Positions 27,641 to 36,804 of a stretch of DNA of 64,000 bases are shown one piece after another. The notes beneath the pieces were generated by a model. That model did no database searches, was not told the DNA's origin, and saw only the letters and a list, made by a program, of their open reading frames with translations. Source of the DNA: Methylobacterium sp. PvR107 (GTDB taxonomy: Bacteria; Pseudomonadota; Alphaproteobacteria; Rhizobiales; Beijerinckiaceae); the NCBI RefSeq assembly GCF_017833295.1, contig NZ_JAFIBW010000001.1, forward strand, positions 62,001 to 126,000, written 5' to 3'. Within the stretch, counting starts at the first letter, position 1. Each line of letters opens with the position of its first letter. Made by a program: the position numbers and the translations under genes.

Positions 27641-27740
27641 GCTGAGGTCACCGCGGTGATTTGAGCCGCGCCCGCGCCCTGAGCGATGCGGACCGTGGCG
27701 CCTGCGATCTCAACTTCGATGCTGTGGCCGCTCCATCACA
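27640..27740 (-). pseudogene. Small remnant of an IS66-type TnpA gene
   Basis: The minus-strand reading HSIEVEIAGATVRIAQGAGA, then AQITAVTSA, matches the C-terminal strand segment of IS66-family accessory proteins (pattern IEIEL-G-TVRV-PGAD). There is no N-terminal helix-turn-helix and no stop where expected, so only a fragment is left. Nearby bases 27741-27929 hold no gene besides the leader of metC-like 27930. Confidence 0.35.
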
Positions 27741-27929
27741 AACTGCAGTGCGCGCTCGCCATCGTGCCCCCCCGACCCATATCAGTCGTGCCAACGGCCG
27801 TCAGGGCCTCCCGAAAGCAGCCATTGATCGGCCGCTATTCCCGGTCGACGCAGGGTGAGTGGCAGTCGTTACTGGTGCCGTCCCTCGTTGCGGCCCTACA
27901 TCGCATCGGACGACATCGACCGAGGCACG

Positions 27930-29099
27930 ATGACTGACGAGCACCCTGCTCCACACTGGCGCACGAAGCTGGTGCATCCCGGGGTGACTGCCCCGCAGGA
28001 CTTCCGGGCTCTCGTTCCCGCAGTCCACCGCGGCTCCACGGTGCTGTTCAACCGTGTAGCCGATGCTCGCGATGACTGGCGTGGCGACGGCTACACCTAC
28101 GGCCTCTACGGCACGCCTACCACGCGCGAACTCGCTCTGCGCGTCGCCGATCTGGAGGGCGCGAAGGCTAGCTTCGTCGTGCCGGGCGGGCAGGCTGCCA
28201 TTGCCCTCGTCTACCTCGCTCATTGTCGCGCGGGTGACCACGCCCTCGTGCCCGAGAGCGCTTACCGCCCTAACCGCGAACTGGCCGACAAGCTGCTCGC
28301 CGGGCTCGGCATTGAGGTACAAGCCTACGATCCCCTGCTCGGCGCTGAGATTGCGACACTGATCCGCCCGAACACGCGCCTCATCTGGTGCGAGAGCCCC
28401 GGTACGATCACGATGGAGGTGCAGGACGTACCCGCCATCGTCACGACCGCGCACGAGAGGGGCGTGCCGGTGGCGCTCGACAACACCTACGCGGCGGGCG
28501 TCCTGTTCGACGCCTTCGCCCATGGCGTGGACGTGAGCATGCAAGCGCTCACCAAGTACGTGGGCGGCCACTCAGACCTCCTTCTTGGCACCGTGTCGGT
28601 CGGCACGGACGAGGCGCACGAGCGGGTGGGTGCAACGCACCGCCTTCTCGGGATGGCGGTGTCGCCGGACGATTGCGCGCTGGCACTGCGCGGGTTGGAG
28701 ACGCTGGCTGTACGCTTAGACCGCCTGCAAGCGACGGCGTTGGACGTGGCGCACTGGCTGAAGGCGCGGCCTGAGGTCGAGTTGGTGCTTCACCCGGCGC
28801 TGCCAGACTGTCCCGGCCATGACGTCTGGCGGCGCGACTTCGCGGGTTCGGCGAGCGTGTTCTCAGTGGTGTTCCGGCCCGAGTGGGATGCGGAGCGGAT
28901 CACGCGCTTTGTGGAACAGCTACGGCTGTTCCGGCTGGGGTTCAGTTGGGGTGGGACGCACAGCCTCGTCATGGCCTACCCACCTCTGCCCCGCACGCAG
29001 CGGGGCTACGAAGGTCGGGTCGTGCGGCTCAACGTCGGGCTAGAGGAGCCTGCCGACCTCATCGCCGACCTGCGTCACTCCCTGTCACAGATCTCCTGA
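27930..29099 (+). CDS. metC: Cystathionine beta-lyase-type PLP enzyme (Cys/Met metabolism)
   Basis: 389 residues from the ATG at 27930. Fold-type-I Cys/Met-metabolism enzyme: GYTYGLYGTPTTRELALRVA at the start, LIWCESPGTITMEVQDVPAI, the PLP-phosphate and ring contacts in ALDNTYAAGVLFDAF, and the Schiff-base lysine in SMQALTKYVGGHSDLLLG (about Lys209). The ending FSWGGTHSLVMAY is closest to MetC-type cystathionine beta-lyases, which cleave cystathionine to homocysteine, pyruvate and ammonia. A gamma-synthase or lyase role cannot be excluded from sequence alone. It stands alone between a remnant zone and an IS256 element. Confidence 0.88.
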   Translation: MTDEHPAPHWRTKLVHPGVTAPQDFRALVPAVHRGSTVLFNRVADARDDWRGDGYTYGLYGTPTTRELALRVADLEGAKASFVVPGGQAAIALVYLAHCRAGDHALVPESAYRPNRELADKLLAGLGIEVQAYDPLLGAEIATLIRPNTRLIWCESPGTITMEVQDVPAIVTTAHERGVPVALDNTYAAGVLFDAFAHGVDVSMQALTKYVGGHSDLLLGTVSVGTDEAHERVGATHRLLGMAVSPDDCALALRGLETLAVRLDRLQATALDVAHWLKARPEVELVLHPALPDCPGHDVWRRDFAGSASVFSVVFRPEWDAERITRFVEQLRLFRLGFSWGGTHSLVMAYPPLPRTQRGYEGRVVRLNVGLEEPADLIADLRHSLSQIS

Positions 29100-29136
29100 C
29101 GGTTCGCTGGGTGTCGAGAAGGAGCGGATTGGCGAC

Positions 29137-29171
29137 GTCCGCTCTGGCGCGTTCGCCTCTCTGAAGCGGAC
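29137..29171. repeat. Palindromic GTCCGCT/AAGCGGAC repeat
   Basis: GTCCGCTC at 29137-29144 and AAGCGGAC at 29164-29171 can pair as a 7-bp stem. It belongs to the same family as the repeats at 16450, 31345 and 33924 and lies 60 bases left of the IS256 element. Confidence 0.5.
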
Positions 29172-29231
29172 CGTCGTAGATCCACCCCCACGCCGAAGTT
29201 GCCGGACGGCTGACGAACCGCCGTGTGTGGC

Positions 29232-30659
29232 GGTTGTGTCCCCTGGCGTGGTGTAGCTTCGGCGTGGCCACCACGATCACCGGTTTGGGCCGGATTGATC
29301 AGGCTGCCAGGGTGGGCAGGCTGACGAGGGGATCATCGCCGATCGGGGCGATGCTTTCCAGGGTGATGTAGCGGGAGCGCTGGACGGCCCACTCGTCGTT
29401 CTGTTCCAGCAGGATCGCGCCCACGAGGCGGGTGATGGCCGCCTCGTTGGGGAAGATGCCGACCACCTCGGTCCGGCGTTTGATCTCACCGTTGAGGCGT
29501 TCCAGCGGGTTCGTGGAGTGCAGCTTGACCCGATGCTGAGTGGGGAAGCCCATGTAGGCCAGCACGTCCGGCTCGGCCTCGTCCATCAGGGCGGCGAGCT
29601 TGGGGACCTTCGGCCGGAGCTGATCAGCCACGCGCCGCCACTGCTGACGGGCCGCCTCGGCGTCATCCTGGGCAAATGCCGTGGCGATGAAGGCGGACAC
29701 GACACGCCGCCCGCTGCGTCCGGCATGGGCGAGAACGTTGCGCATGAAGTGGACGCGGCAACGCTGCCAGGTCGCGTTCATCACCTTGGCCACCGACGCC
29801 TTGATGCCCTCGTGGGCGTCCGAGATCACCAGTTTGACCCCGCGCAGCCCCCGGCGCGCCAGCTTGCGGAGAAAGTCCGTCCAGAACGTCTCGGCCTCGG
29901 AGGGACCGACATCCATGCCCAGCACCTCGCGCCGGCCGTCGGTGTTCACGCCCACCGCCACGATCACGGCGACAGAGACGATGCGGCCGTCCTGGCGCAC
30001 CTTCACGTAAGTCGCATCGATCCAGAGATACGGCCACTCGCCCTCGAGCGGCCGATCGAGGAACGCGCCGACCCGCTCGTCGATCTCCTGGCAGAGCCGG
30101 CTGACCTGGCTCTTCGACACGCCTGTGCCGCCCATCGCCTGGACGAGGTCATCGACCGAGCGGGTTGAGATGCCCTGGATGTAGGCCTCCTGGATCACAG
30201 CCGTGAGCGCCTTCTCGGCCATGCGGCGCGGCTCCAGGAAGCCCGGAAAGTAGCTGCCCTTGCGCAGCTTCGGAATGCGCAACTCCACCGTGCCGGCCCG
30301 CGTCTGCCAATCCCGGTCACGGTAGCCGTTGCGCTGGACCAACCGCTCTGCGCTCTTCTCGCCATGGGCGGCCCCGGTCAGGCCGCCCACCTCCAGTTCC
30401 ATCAGGCGTTCGGCCGCAAAGCCGATCATCTCGCGCAGCAGATCGGTGTCGGCGCTCTTCTCCATCAGCCCGCGCAGGGCCATCATCTCGTCGGTCATCG
30501 GGGGTCTCTCGGGTTCGGGGTTGGCGCTCGCAACCCGACCCTACCCGGCAACCGCCGATGACCACCCCGCGAGGAGCCCCGCCCGCCACAGCCCTGTGGA
30601 AGGCGCGCGGACGGGCCTCTTCGCTACCGCCGAGCTACACCACCATCAGGGACACGACC
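29232..30659 (-). mobile_element. IS256-family insertion sequence with 9-bp target duplication
   Basis: 1428 bases. The left end begins GGTTGTGTCCCCTGGCGTGG, the right end in reverse complement GGTCGTGTCCCTGATGGTGG, both continuing into a shared TGTAGCT stretch. GTGTGTGGC is present on both sides (29223-29231 and 30660-30668), as expected for IS256. One intact transposase gene on the minus strand. Confidence 0.9.
29299..30498 (-). CDS. IS256-family transposase
   Basis: 399 residues, full length for the mutator/IS256 family. Diagnostic stretches: [20 protein letters not shown], then the first Asp in [16 protein letters not shown], the second in [25 protein letters not shown], and the catalytic Glu near [20 protein letters not shown]. 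The frame is intact, so the copy is probably active. Confidence 0.96.
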   Translation of the reverse strand: MTDEMMALRGLMEKSADTDLLREMIGFAAERLMELEVGGLTGAAHGEKSAERLVQRNGYRDRDWQTRAGTVELRIPKLRKGSYFPGFLEPRRMAEKALTAVIQEAYIQGISTRSVDDLVQAMGGTGVSKSQVSRLCQEIDERVGAFLDRPLEGEWPYLWIDATYVKVRQDGRIVSVAVIVAVGVNTDGRREVLGMDVGPSEAETFWTDFLRKLARRGLRGVKLVISDAHEGIKASVAKVMNATWQRCRVHFMRNVLAHAGRSGRRVVSAFIATAFAQDDAEAARQQWRRVADQLRPKVPKLAALMDEAEPDVLAYMGFPTQHRVKLHSTNPLERLNGEIKRRTEVVGIFPNEAAITRLVGAILLEQNDEWAVQRSRYITLESIAPIGDDPLVSLPTLAA

Positions 30660-30780
30660 GTGTGTGGCCCCATCGGATTCAAGGGGGTGTTTGAGAGATC
30701 TGTGCGCGCAGGTTCAGGAGACGATGATCGCCGCCTGAGCCGTCAGGCAGTCGAGACCGACCATCTCCGGACATCGACTG

Positions 30781-31122
30781 TCAGATCGAGTGCAAGCTAC
30801 TACAATCCGGCGGAGATGGCGCCTGCTCGACGATGATCCGCTGGACGATGCTGGCCACAGCGGTCGAGTTCGACGGCGAGAGTTTGAGCGTGTTGCCACC
30901 CGCGAGCACAGCCCCATCGGCGGCATTCTGCATCTGGCTCCGACGATAGACCATTCGGGTGTAATCGATGCCGCCCCCGACCAGGCCGATAAGGACGGTA
31001 CCGGCGAGCGCGAAGATCAGAGCGACGGCACCGCGATTGTCGGCGTGAAAGCGACGCCAGACGCGCTGCGGGCGTTGTCGAGACGGCGCAAGGCTCGTGC
31101 GGGTGCGGCTCCGCCCAGCCAT
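30781..31122 (-). pseudogene. Truncated TadG/TadE-like pilus assembly protein
   Basis: About 113 residues from the ATG at 31122. After a basic leader comes the classic Flp-pilus pseudopilin-like start: a Gly-rich cut region and helix FHADNRGAVALIFALAGTVL, then IGLVGGGIDYTRMVYRRSQM and QNAADGAVLAG. TadG-like proteins have several hundred residues more, with a von Willebrand-like domain; here the frame stops after IVQRIIVEQAPS and 9 further residues, about 120 bases from the IS256 element. It is probably a remnant whose 3' part was lost. An in-frame extension upstream to 31317 is not supported. Confidence 0.6.
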
Positions 31123-31292
31123 TCTGATGCCGTTTGCGTGCGTGTTCCCCGAACCCCCGCACAGAAACAGGCTCACGTTAAAGATGTACTCGGCTGAAGC
31201 TGGTCGTGCAGGAGTTTCGGCGACAGGCCCGCCTGAGCGAGGCGGAACGACGACCCACTCCGTCCGGAGATCTCTGCCTCGACGCAGCCCGC

Positions 31293-31379
31293 AAGCGGAC
31301 GTTTCGTGCTTCAACAATGGGCCGTGAGAGGTTTCAACGGCGATGTCCGCTTCAATGCATTCGCTTGCCCGAAGCGGAC
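31293..31379. repeat. Cluster of GTCCGCTT/AAGCGGAC repeat arms
   Basis: AAGCGGAC at 31293-31300, then the inverted pair GTCCGCTT 31345-31352 and AAGCGGAC 31372-31379, which can fold as an 8-bp stem with a 19-base loop. It lies in a 400-base gap (31123-31521) that holds no gene. Confidence 0.6.
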
Positions 31380-31521
31380 CGGCGAAAATCCACCCTTTTC
31401 GGACACTGGCGTAAGCGCCGTCTTCGTCCGCTCCTGTGAAGAAGCAGACGGTATAAGGACCGCAACCGGATCACGCAGGTGTCACGTGTAAGACAGTGTG
31501 TGGACGTGTTACCGATCAAGC

Positions 31522-31714
31522 ATGGCCGTGCGCGAAACCATCACCATCTCCGTGCCCCCCGGAACTACGGACGTTCCTGCAGGGGTGCGTCGCCACCGGG
31601 CGCCATACGAGCATCAGTGAGGTCGTGCGGGCTGCCCTGCGCGAGTTGGAGTGCGCCGAGAGGGGTAAAGCTTCGATGGCGCAACAGACTCTTCCTTCTC
31701 ATGACCGCTCCTGA
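31522..31714 (+). pseudogene. ParD-family antitoxin, frameshifted at a C6 run
   Basis: The reading starts well at the ATG at 31522 (MAVRETITISVPP), the ribbon-helix-helix opening of ParD antitoxins. In the CCCCCC run the frame is lost. One C fewer restores ELRTFLQGCVATGRHTSISE, then VVRAALRELECAERG, the rest of the RHH fold, up to a stop at 31714. So this is a ParD antitoxin with a single-base insertion or a homopolymer miscall. No parE toxin follows: the next gene is a histidine kinase that overlaps its end. A solitary antitoxin has no obvious partner here. Confidence 0.65.
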
Positions 31715-33833
31715 TCCGATGTCCGGTAGCCGCGACTTCCTCGCCGGGGCGGGCGAGATGGCGACGCTGATGCGCGCCTACGACTGGACCACGACGCCGC
31801 TCGTTGAGCCCGAGGGTTGGCCCTCCGGCCTGCGCACGGCGGTGCGTCTGCTGCTGAATAGCCACCACCCCATGCACATCTTCTGGGGGCCCGAAGCGAC
31901 ATTCTTCTACAACGACGCCTTCGTGCCTTCGGCGGGACCGGAACGCCATCCTTCCGTGCTTGGCCGTCCAGCTTCCGAAACCTGGGGTGAAATCTGGCCG
32001 GTGATCGCCTCCGAGGTCGCCAAGGTCCGGAACGGTGGCGGGCATACGTGGTACGAGGACCGGCACGTCCCGATCATGCGGCACGGCCGTCTTGAAGATG
32101 CGTACTGGACCTACGGGTTCAGTCCCATCGACGATGACACTGCCCCCGGCGGCATCGGCGGGGTCATCTCGATCCTGACCGAGACCACCAAGCGTAAGGC
32201 GTTGGAGGACAGTCTCCGCGCCAGCGACCGGCGCCATCGCGACCTGTTGCGACAAATGCCCGGCTTCGTCGCGGTTCTGACCGGTCCCACGCACGTTTAC
32301 GAATACGTCAACGACGCCTACGTGACGATAGCCGGTCAGCGCAGCTTCCTGGGGCACAGTGTACGCGAGGTGTTCCCTGACCTCATAGGACAAGGCTTCT
32401 TCGAGTTGCTCGACGGAGTCTACGCGACCGGCGAGCCGTTCTTAGCCAGAGGTATCCCGATCCGCCTCGGCGGCGAGGACGCAGACCGCTTCATTGATCT
32501 CTTGTATCACCCGATCCGCAACGATGACGGCGTCGTCACCGGCATCTTCGTCGGCGGCTACGATGTCACCGTGCAGAACCGCGCGACGGTCGCGTTGCGC
32601 GAACTCAACGAGACGCTCGAACAACGGGTGGCCGAGCGGTCGGCCGCGCTTCTGGAGACCGAGGAGAGGCTGCGCCAGTCCCAGAAGATGGAGGCGGTCG
32701 GTCAGTTGACCGGCGGCTTGGCGCACGACTTCAACAACCTGCTCGCGGGCATCTCAGGATCGTTGGAGATGATGCAGAACCGCATGCAGCAGGGCCGCTT
32801 CCAAGATGTCGAGCGCTACATGGCAGTGGCGCAAGGAGCCGCCAAGCGCGCTGCCTCTCTGACGCATCGACTGCTGGCCTTCTCGCGCCGCCAGACGCTC
32901 GATCCAAAGCCCACCGACGTGAACCGCCTCGTCGAGGGAATGCAGGAGATGATCCAGCGCACGGTCGGCCCAGGCATCCCGGTCGAGGTGGTCGGGGCCT
33001 CCGACCTATGGCCCGCCTTGGTCGACCCGTCGCAGCTTGAGAACGCCTTGCTCAACCTGTGCATCAACGCCAGGGACGCGATGCCGGATGGCGGGCGCAT
33101 CACGGTCGAGACCCACAACAAGTGGATCGACGAACGCGCCTCCCGCAAGCTCGACATTTCGGAGGGTCAATATCTGTCCCTGTGCGTAACTGACACCGGC
33201 ACCGGGATGAGCCCGAACGTGATCGCTCGGGTGTTCGAGCCGTTCTTCACGACGAAGCCCATGGGCGAGGGCACCGGCCTCGGCCTGTCGATGATCTACG
33301 GCTTCGCCCAGCAGTCGGGCGGGCAGGTGCGCATATATTCCGAAGTCGGCGAGGGCAGCACGGTGTGCATCTACCTGCCGCGCCACTACGGCGAGGTCGG
33401 AGACGAGGAAGGTGCCGCCAAGCTCGTAACGCTGGATCGGTCCGATCAGGGCGAGACGGTGCTGGTGGTGGACGACGAGCCGTCCGTGCGGATGCTCATC
33501 ACCGGCATCCTGGAAGACCTCGGATACCTAGCCATCGAGGCGAGCGACAGTGCGGCAGGGCTCAAGGTGCTTCAATCGGATGTGCGCATCGACCTGCTGG
33601 TCACGGACGTGGGCCTGCCGGGTGGCATGAACGGGCGGCAGATGGCTGACGCCGCGCGAGGGGTCCGGCCAGACCTCAGGGTCCTGTTCATTACCGGCTA
33701 CGCGGAGAATGCGTTCCTCGGCAATGAGCATCTCGCGCCGGGCATGTCGGTGCTGACTAAACCGTTCGCAATGGACGCGATGGCGACGCGCATCCGTTCG
33801 CTTATCGAAGGTGACTTGGAGGCCAAGCGGTAG
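31701..33833 (+). CDS. Hybrid histidine kinase with two PAS domains and receiver
   Basis: 710 residues from the ATG at 31701; ATG 31719 is an alternative. No membrane segments, so cytoplasmic. Order: PAS-like domain about 50-170 (HHPMHIFWGPEATFFYNDAF), second PAS about 195-315 (LLRQMPGFVAVLTGPTHVYE, then YVNDAYV), a short coil, H-box QLTGGLAHDFNNLLAGISGS, N box ALLNLCINARDAMPDGG, G boxes DTGTGMSP and GEGTGLGLSMIYGF, then a receiver from about residue 580 with Asp in LLVTDVGLPGGMNG and Lys in VLTKPFAMD. Likely senses light, redox or a ligand; the cofactor is not visible. The partner regulator is not adjacent. Confidence 0.93.
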   Translation: MTAPDPMSGSRDFLAGAGEMATLMRAYDWTTTPLVEPEGWPSGLRTAVRLLLNSHHPMHIFWGPEATFFYNDAFVPSAGPERHPSVLGRPASETWGEIWPVIASEVAKVRNGGGHTWYEDRHVPIMRHGRLEDAYWTYGFSPIDDDTAPGGIGGVISILTETTKRKALEDSLRASDRRHRDLLRQMPGFVAVLTGPTHVYEYVNDAYVTIAGQRSFLGHSVREVFPDLIGQGFFELLDGVYATGEPFLARGIPIRLGGEDADRFIDLLYHPIRNDDGVVTGIFVGGYDVTVQNRATVALRELNETLEQRVAERSAALLETEERLRQSQKMEAVGQLTGGLAHDFNNLLAGISGSLEMMQNRMQQGRFQDVERYMAVAQGAAKRAASLTHRLLAFSRRQTLDPKPTDVNRLVEGMQEMIQRTVGPGIPVEVVGASDLWPALVDPSQLENALLNLCINARDAMPDGGRITVETHNKWIDERASRKLDISEGQYLSLCVTDTGTGMSPNVIARVFEPFFTTKPMGEGTGLGLSMIYGFAQQSGGQVRIYSEVGEGSTVCIYLPRHYGEVGDEEGAAKLVTLDRSDQGETVLVVDDEPSVRMLITGILEDLGYLAIEASDSAAGLKVLQSDVRIDLLVTDVGLPGGMNGRQMADAARGVRPDLRVLFITGYAENAFLGNEHLAPGMSVLTKPFAMDAMATRIRSLIEGDLEAKR

Positions 33834-34132
33834 CGGGAGGAACCTCCGATCTGTCCGTGGTGCGGACATTCCTTAAACCGACCGTCGAATTTCCGCTGAC
33901 GACCCTTTGCCGAAGATCGGAGCGTCCGCTTACCGGCAAATCGGTGAGCCAGAAACTACGACCGGAACGGGCGGATTTCTGCCGTTCCGCTTCGAGCGGC
34001 AGTGCTTGGGAAGCGGACATTACCTCCGCGAAGCACCCGGCACGTCGGTCTTGAGATGATAGATTATATACAATAAACCCCCGGACTCGCAGTCCGCGCC
34101 ATGGTCCGGCGAGCTGTGTCCCGAGGCTACGG
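33834..34132. other. Gene-free stretch with palindromic repeats
   Basis: About 300 bases between the hybrid kinase and the AraC gene. GTCCGCTT (33924-33931) and AAGCGGAC (34011-34018) are the outer arms of a repeat pair of the same family as elsewhere in the window. An AT-rich run follows near 34055-34075 (TAGATTATATACAATAAA), a likely promoter region for the AraC gene. Confidence 0.5.
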
Positions 34133-35131
34133 ATGCAACCGTTCTTCTCGACAGACGGAATTCACCCCAGGAACGCGTTCCGGCGATGGCGGGAGACGAT
34201 CTGCGAGCGATTGATCCCGATCGACCTTCAGCCCCTTCACGATGTTCCGTTTCACGGCAGGCTGGACGTCACCAGCATCGGGTGCGTGCCGATCTCGAAG
34301 ATGGCCCACACAGCCATGCGGACTGAAGCGACGCCCGACGCGATCCGGCGCCATGGGCAGCCTGACCGCCTCTACGCGTCCATGAAGCTCTCTGGCCAAG
34401 ACGCCATCCAGCAAGGCGATCAGGAGGCTGTATTCCGGACGGGCGACTTCGTCGTCATCGACGCCCGCCCGGCCGTCTGCGAGACAAGCACAGGTATATC
34501 CCTTGTCGTCGATCTGCCGCGCGAGCGCTTCGAGGCTATGCTGGGCCCGTCCCGGCAATTCTGTGCACTCACGGTCGGCGCGGACCTCGCCTCCACGATC
34601 CTGGCAAACACCTTCATCCAAGAGCTGGTGCGCGTGGGCAATCAGCTCACTCCCGACGCGGCCGCGCGCATGGCGTCGATCGGAACGGACCTGATCGTAG
34701 CGAGCCTGGCCGAACGGATGGCGCAGGAGGTGCCCCGTTCCGTCCACGGCAACGTCACGGTCCAGCGTGCCAAGGCCCATATCGAGGCCCATCTGGGCGA
34801 TTCGCGTTTGGACCCGCCGCAGCTCGCCGCCGCGATGGGGCTGTCGCTACGCCGGCTGCAGGAACTGTTCCACGAGCGCGGCCGGCACATCTCCGACTAC
34901 ATCTGGGAACGCCGCCTGGAGGCGGCCGCGAAGCGGCTGTCCGACCCGGCCTGCGCCCACCTGTCGATCGGCATGGTGGCCTATAGCTGCGGCTTCGCCA
35001 GCCAGGCCCATTTCGCCCGGCGCTTCAAGGATCGCTACGGTCTGAGCCCGCGTGATTACCGGCGGGCGCAAAGGCAGGACTTCCCGCCGGTCGCGTCCGC
35101 CTTCGGGCCGTCGTCCGAGGCAGCTGAGTGA
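34133..35131 (+). CDS. AraC-family transcriptional regulator
   Basis: 332 residues. The N-terminal half is the AraC-binding-like cupin domain (DLQPLHDVPFHGRLDVTSIG, then GDFVVIDARPAVCET). The C-terminal AraC DNA-binding domain has both helix-turn-helix units: RLDPPQLAAAMGLSLRRLQEL, and SIGMVAYSCGFASQAHFARR followed by FKDRYGLSPRDYR. Such regulators often control catabolic or stress genes beside them, but the downstream neighbour is a dead transposon and the upstream a kinase, so the target is not indicated. Confidence 0.9.
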   Translation: MQPFFSTDGIHPRNAFRRWRETICERLIPIDLQPLHDVPFHGRLDVTSIGCVPISKMAHTAMRTEATPDAIRRHGQPDRLYASMKLSGQDAIQQGDQEAVFRTGDFVVIDARPAVCETSTGISLVVDLPRERFEAMLGPSRQFCALTVGADLASTILANTFIQELVRVGNQLTPDAAARMASIGTDLIVASLAERMAQEVPRSVHGNVTVQRAKAHIEAHLGDSRLDPPQLAAAMGLSLRRLQELFHERGRHISDYIWERRLEAAAKRLSDPACAHLSIGMVAYSCGFASQAHFARRFKDRYGLSPRDYRRAQRQDFPPVASAFGPSSEAAE

Positions 35132-35195
35132 CCGCATCGGGTCGTAGGCAGAACGGCCGCTTGCGCGCAATAGATCGACTTCCGCATCCCGCCCA

Positions 35196-36748
35196 GGCTG
35201 TGTGAGAACGCTGCGGTTCTGATCGTCTTTGCGTGACGGTGGAGGCTGGTATGATGCGGTTCGCTGGTGGTGCGGATCGTCATCGGATCGCTCTTCCGCC
35301 GCATCGCCTGGACGACTCCGAGGCCGAGGACAATCCAGTTCGCGTCGTCGATGTGTTCGTGGATGAACGCGATCTTGCGGCCCTTGGTTTTGCTGGTGTG
35401 ATGCCGGCCGCGACGGGCAGGCCCGGCCATCATCCCGCGACACTGCTGAAGCTCTGCCGCTACGGCGACCTCAACCAGGGGCCTCCAGCCGCCGCCTGGA
35501 GCGTGAGGTCGGCCGCAACGTCGCGGTGAGGTGGCTGACCGGCCGCCCCGCCCCCGACTTCAAGACCATCGCCGACTTCCGACGCGACAACGGCCCAGCG
35601 ATACAGGCTGCCTGCCGCCAGTTCGTGATCCAGTGCCGCCAACCCGGCCTCCTGGCCGGCGGTGCCGTGGCTCGCGACGGCAGCCGCTTCAAAGCGGTGA
35701 ACACACGCGATCGCAACTTCACCCCGGCGGCGGTCCGGCGCCGCATCGGGCAGGTCGAGGCGAGCATTGCGCCCTATCCGGCCGCCCTCGACACCGCCGA
35801 CCGCCATGCGGACGAGGTCGCGCGCGTGCGCCAGGTGCGTATCGCCGAGCGTCCGGACACCCTGCGGACGCCGATGCGCGAACTGCAGGCGATGGAGAGG
35901 CTCCTCGAAGCTGCGCCCGATCGGCAGATCTCTCTGACCGATCCGGACGCGCGGGCGATGGCCACGCACGGCAAGGGTACGGGGATGGTCGGCTACAACG
36001 TGCAGGCGGTCGTCGACACCGAGCATCATCTGATCGTCGCCCACGCGGTCACCAACGTCGGGCACGACCGGACCCAACTGGCGCACAAGCCGCCAGGGGC
36101 AGGCGGCAACCGGGCATGAAGCGCGCAACGTGCTGGCGGATCGCGGCTACTTCTCGGGCGAGGAAATCCTGGCCTGCGAGCAGGCCGGCATCGCGGTGAC
36201 ACTGACCAAGCCGCTGGCTTCGGGCGCCAGGGCGGAGGGGCGTTTTGGCAAACAGGACTTCGTCTACGCGCCTGGGTCGGACGCCTACCGTTGCCCGGCG
36301 GGCGGCTCCCCTACCGCTACACGAACGTTGAAGACGGACTGACGCTACGCCGCGACTGGACGACCGCCTGCCACGGCTGCGCGCTCAAAGCGCGCTGCAC
36401 GCCAGCCAAGGAGCGGCGCGTGACGCGGTGGGACCATGAGGCGGTCCTGGAAGCCGTGCAGCGGCGGCTCGATGCGGATCCTCACGCGATGCGCACGCGC
36501 CGCCAGACGGTCGAGCACGTGACCGGGACGCTCAAGGGCTGGATGGGGGCGACGCACATCCGGATGCGCCGGTTGAGAAACGTGGCGACCGCGATGCGCT
36601 TGCAAGTCCTGGCCTCCGATCTGAAGCGGGTGATGGCGATCCTCGGCACTGGACCACGCCGCACCGCCCTCCGGGCGTGAGAGTACGCGCCACCTTGCGC
36701 GCGGTCACAACTCCGTACCGACACACCGAACTGCGCTCTCACACAGCC
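35196..36748 (+). mobile_element. Decayed IS1182-like insertion sequence
   Basis: About 1.55 kb bounded by inverted repeats GGCTGTGTGAGAACGC on the left and, in reverse complement, GGCTGTGTGAGAGCGC on the right. No target duplication was found. The transposase inside is broken in several places, so the element is dead. It is different from the intact IS1182-type copy at 24405. Confidence 0.75.
35254..36680 (+). pseudogene. IS1182-family transposase, broken by several frameshifts
   Basis: The pieces lie in order in three frames. An N-terminal part begins MMRFAGGADRHRIALPPHRL with the DNA-binding region and ends near 35490. A middle part from 35526 has WLTGRPAPDFKTIADFRRDN and MATHGKGTGMVGYNVQAVVD. 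A short part from 36130 has MLADRGYFSGEEILACEQAG. A last part from 36291 has ACHGCALKARCTPAKERRVT and RQTVEHVTGTLKGWMGATHI. Together they cover almost the whole enzyme, with at least three shifts and no functional frame. Confidence 0.85.
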
Positions 36749-36804
36749 TCCACCCCGAGCGGAAGGTCGCAGCGTCGGCTGGCGTCATCTGGATCCGCGC
36801 ATCG

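Noticed and set aside
31479..31700. N-terminal extension of the hybrid kinase
   Set aside because: The bases are the frameshifted ParD gene; the kinase starts at 31701 or 31719.
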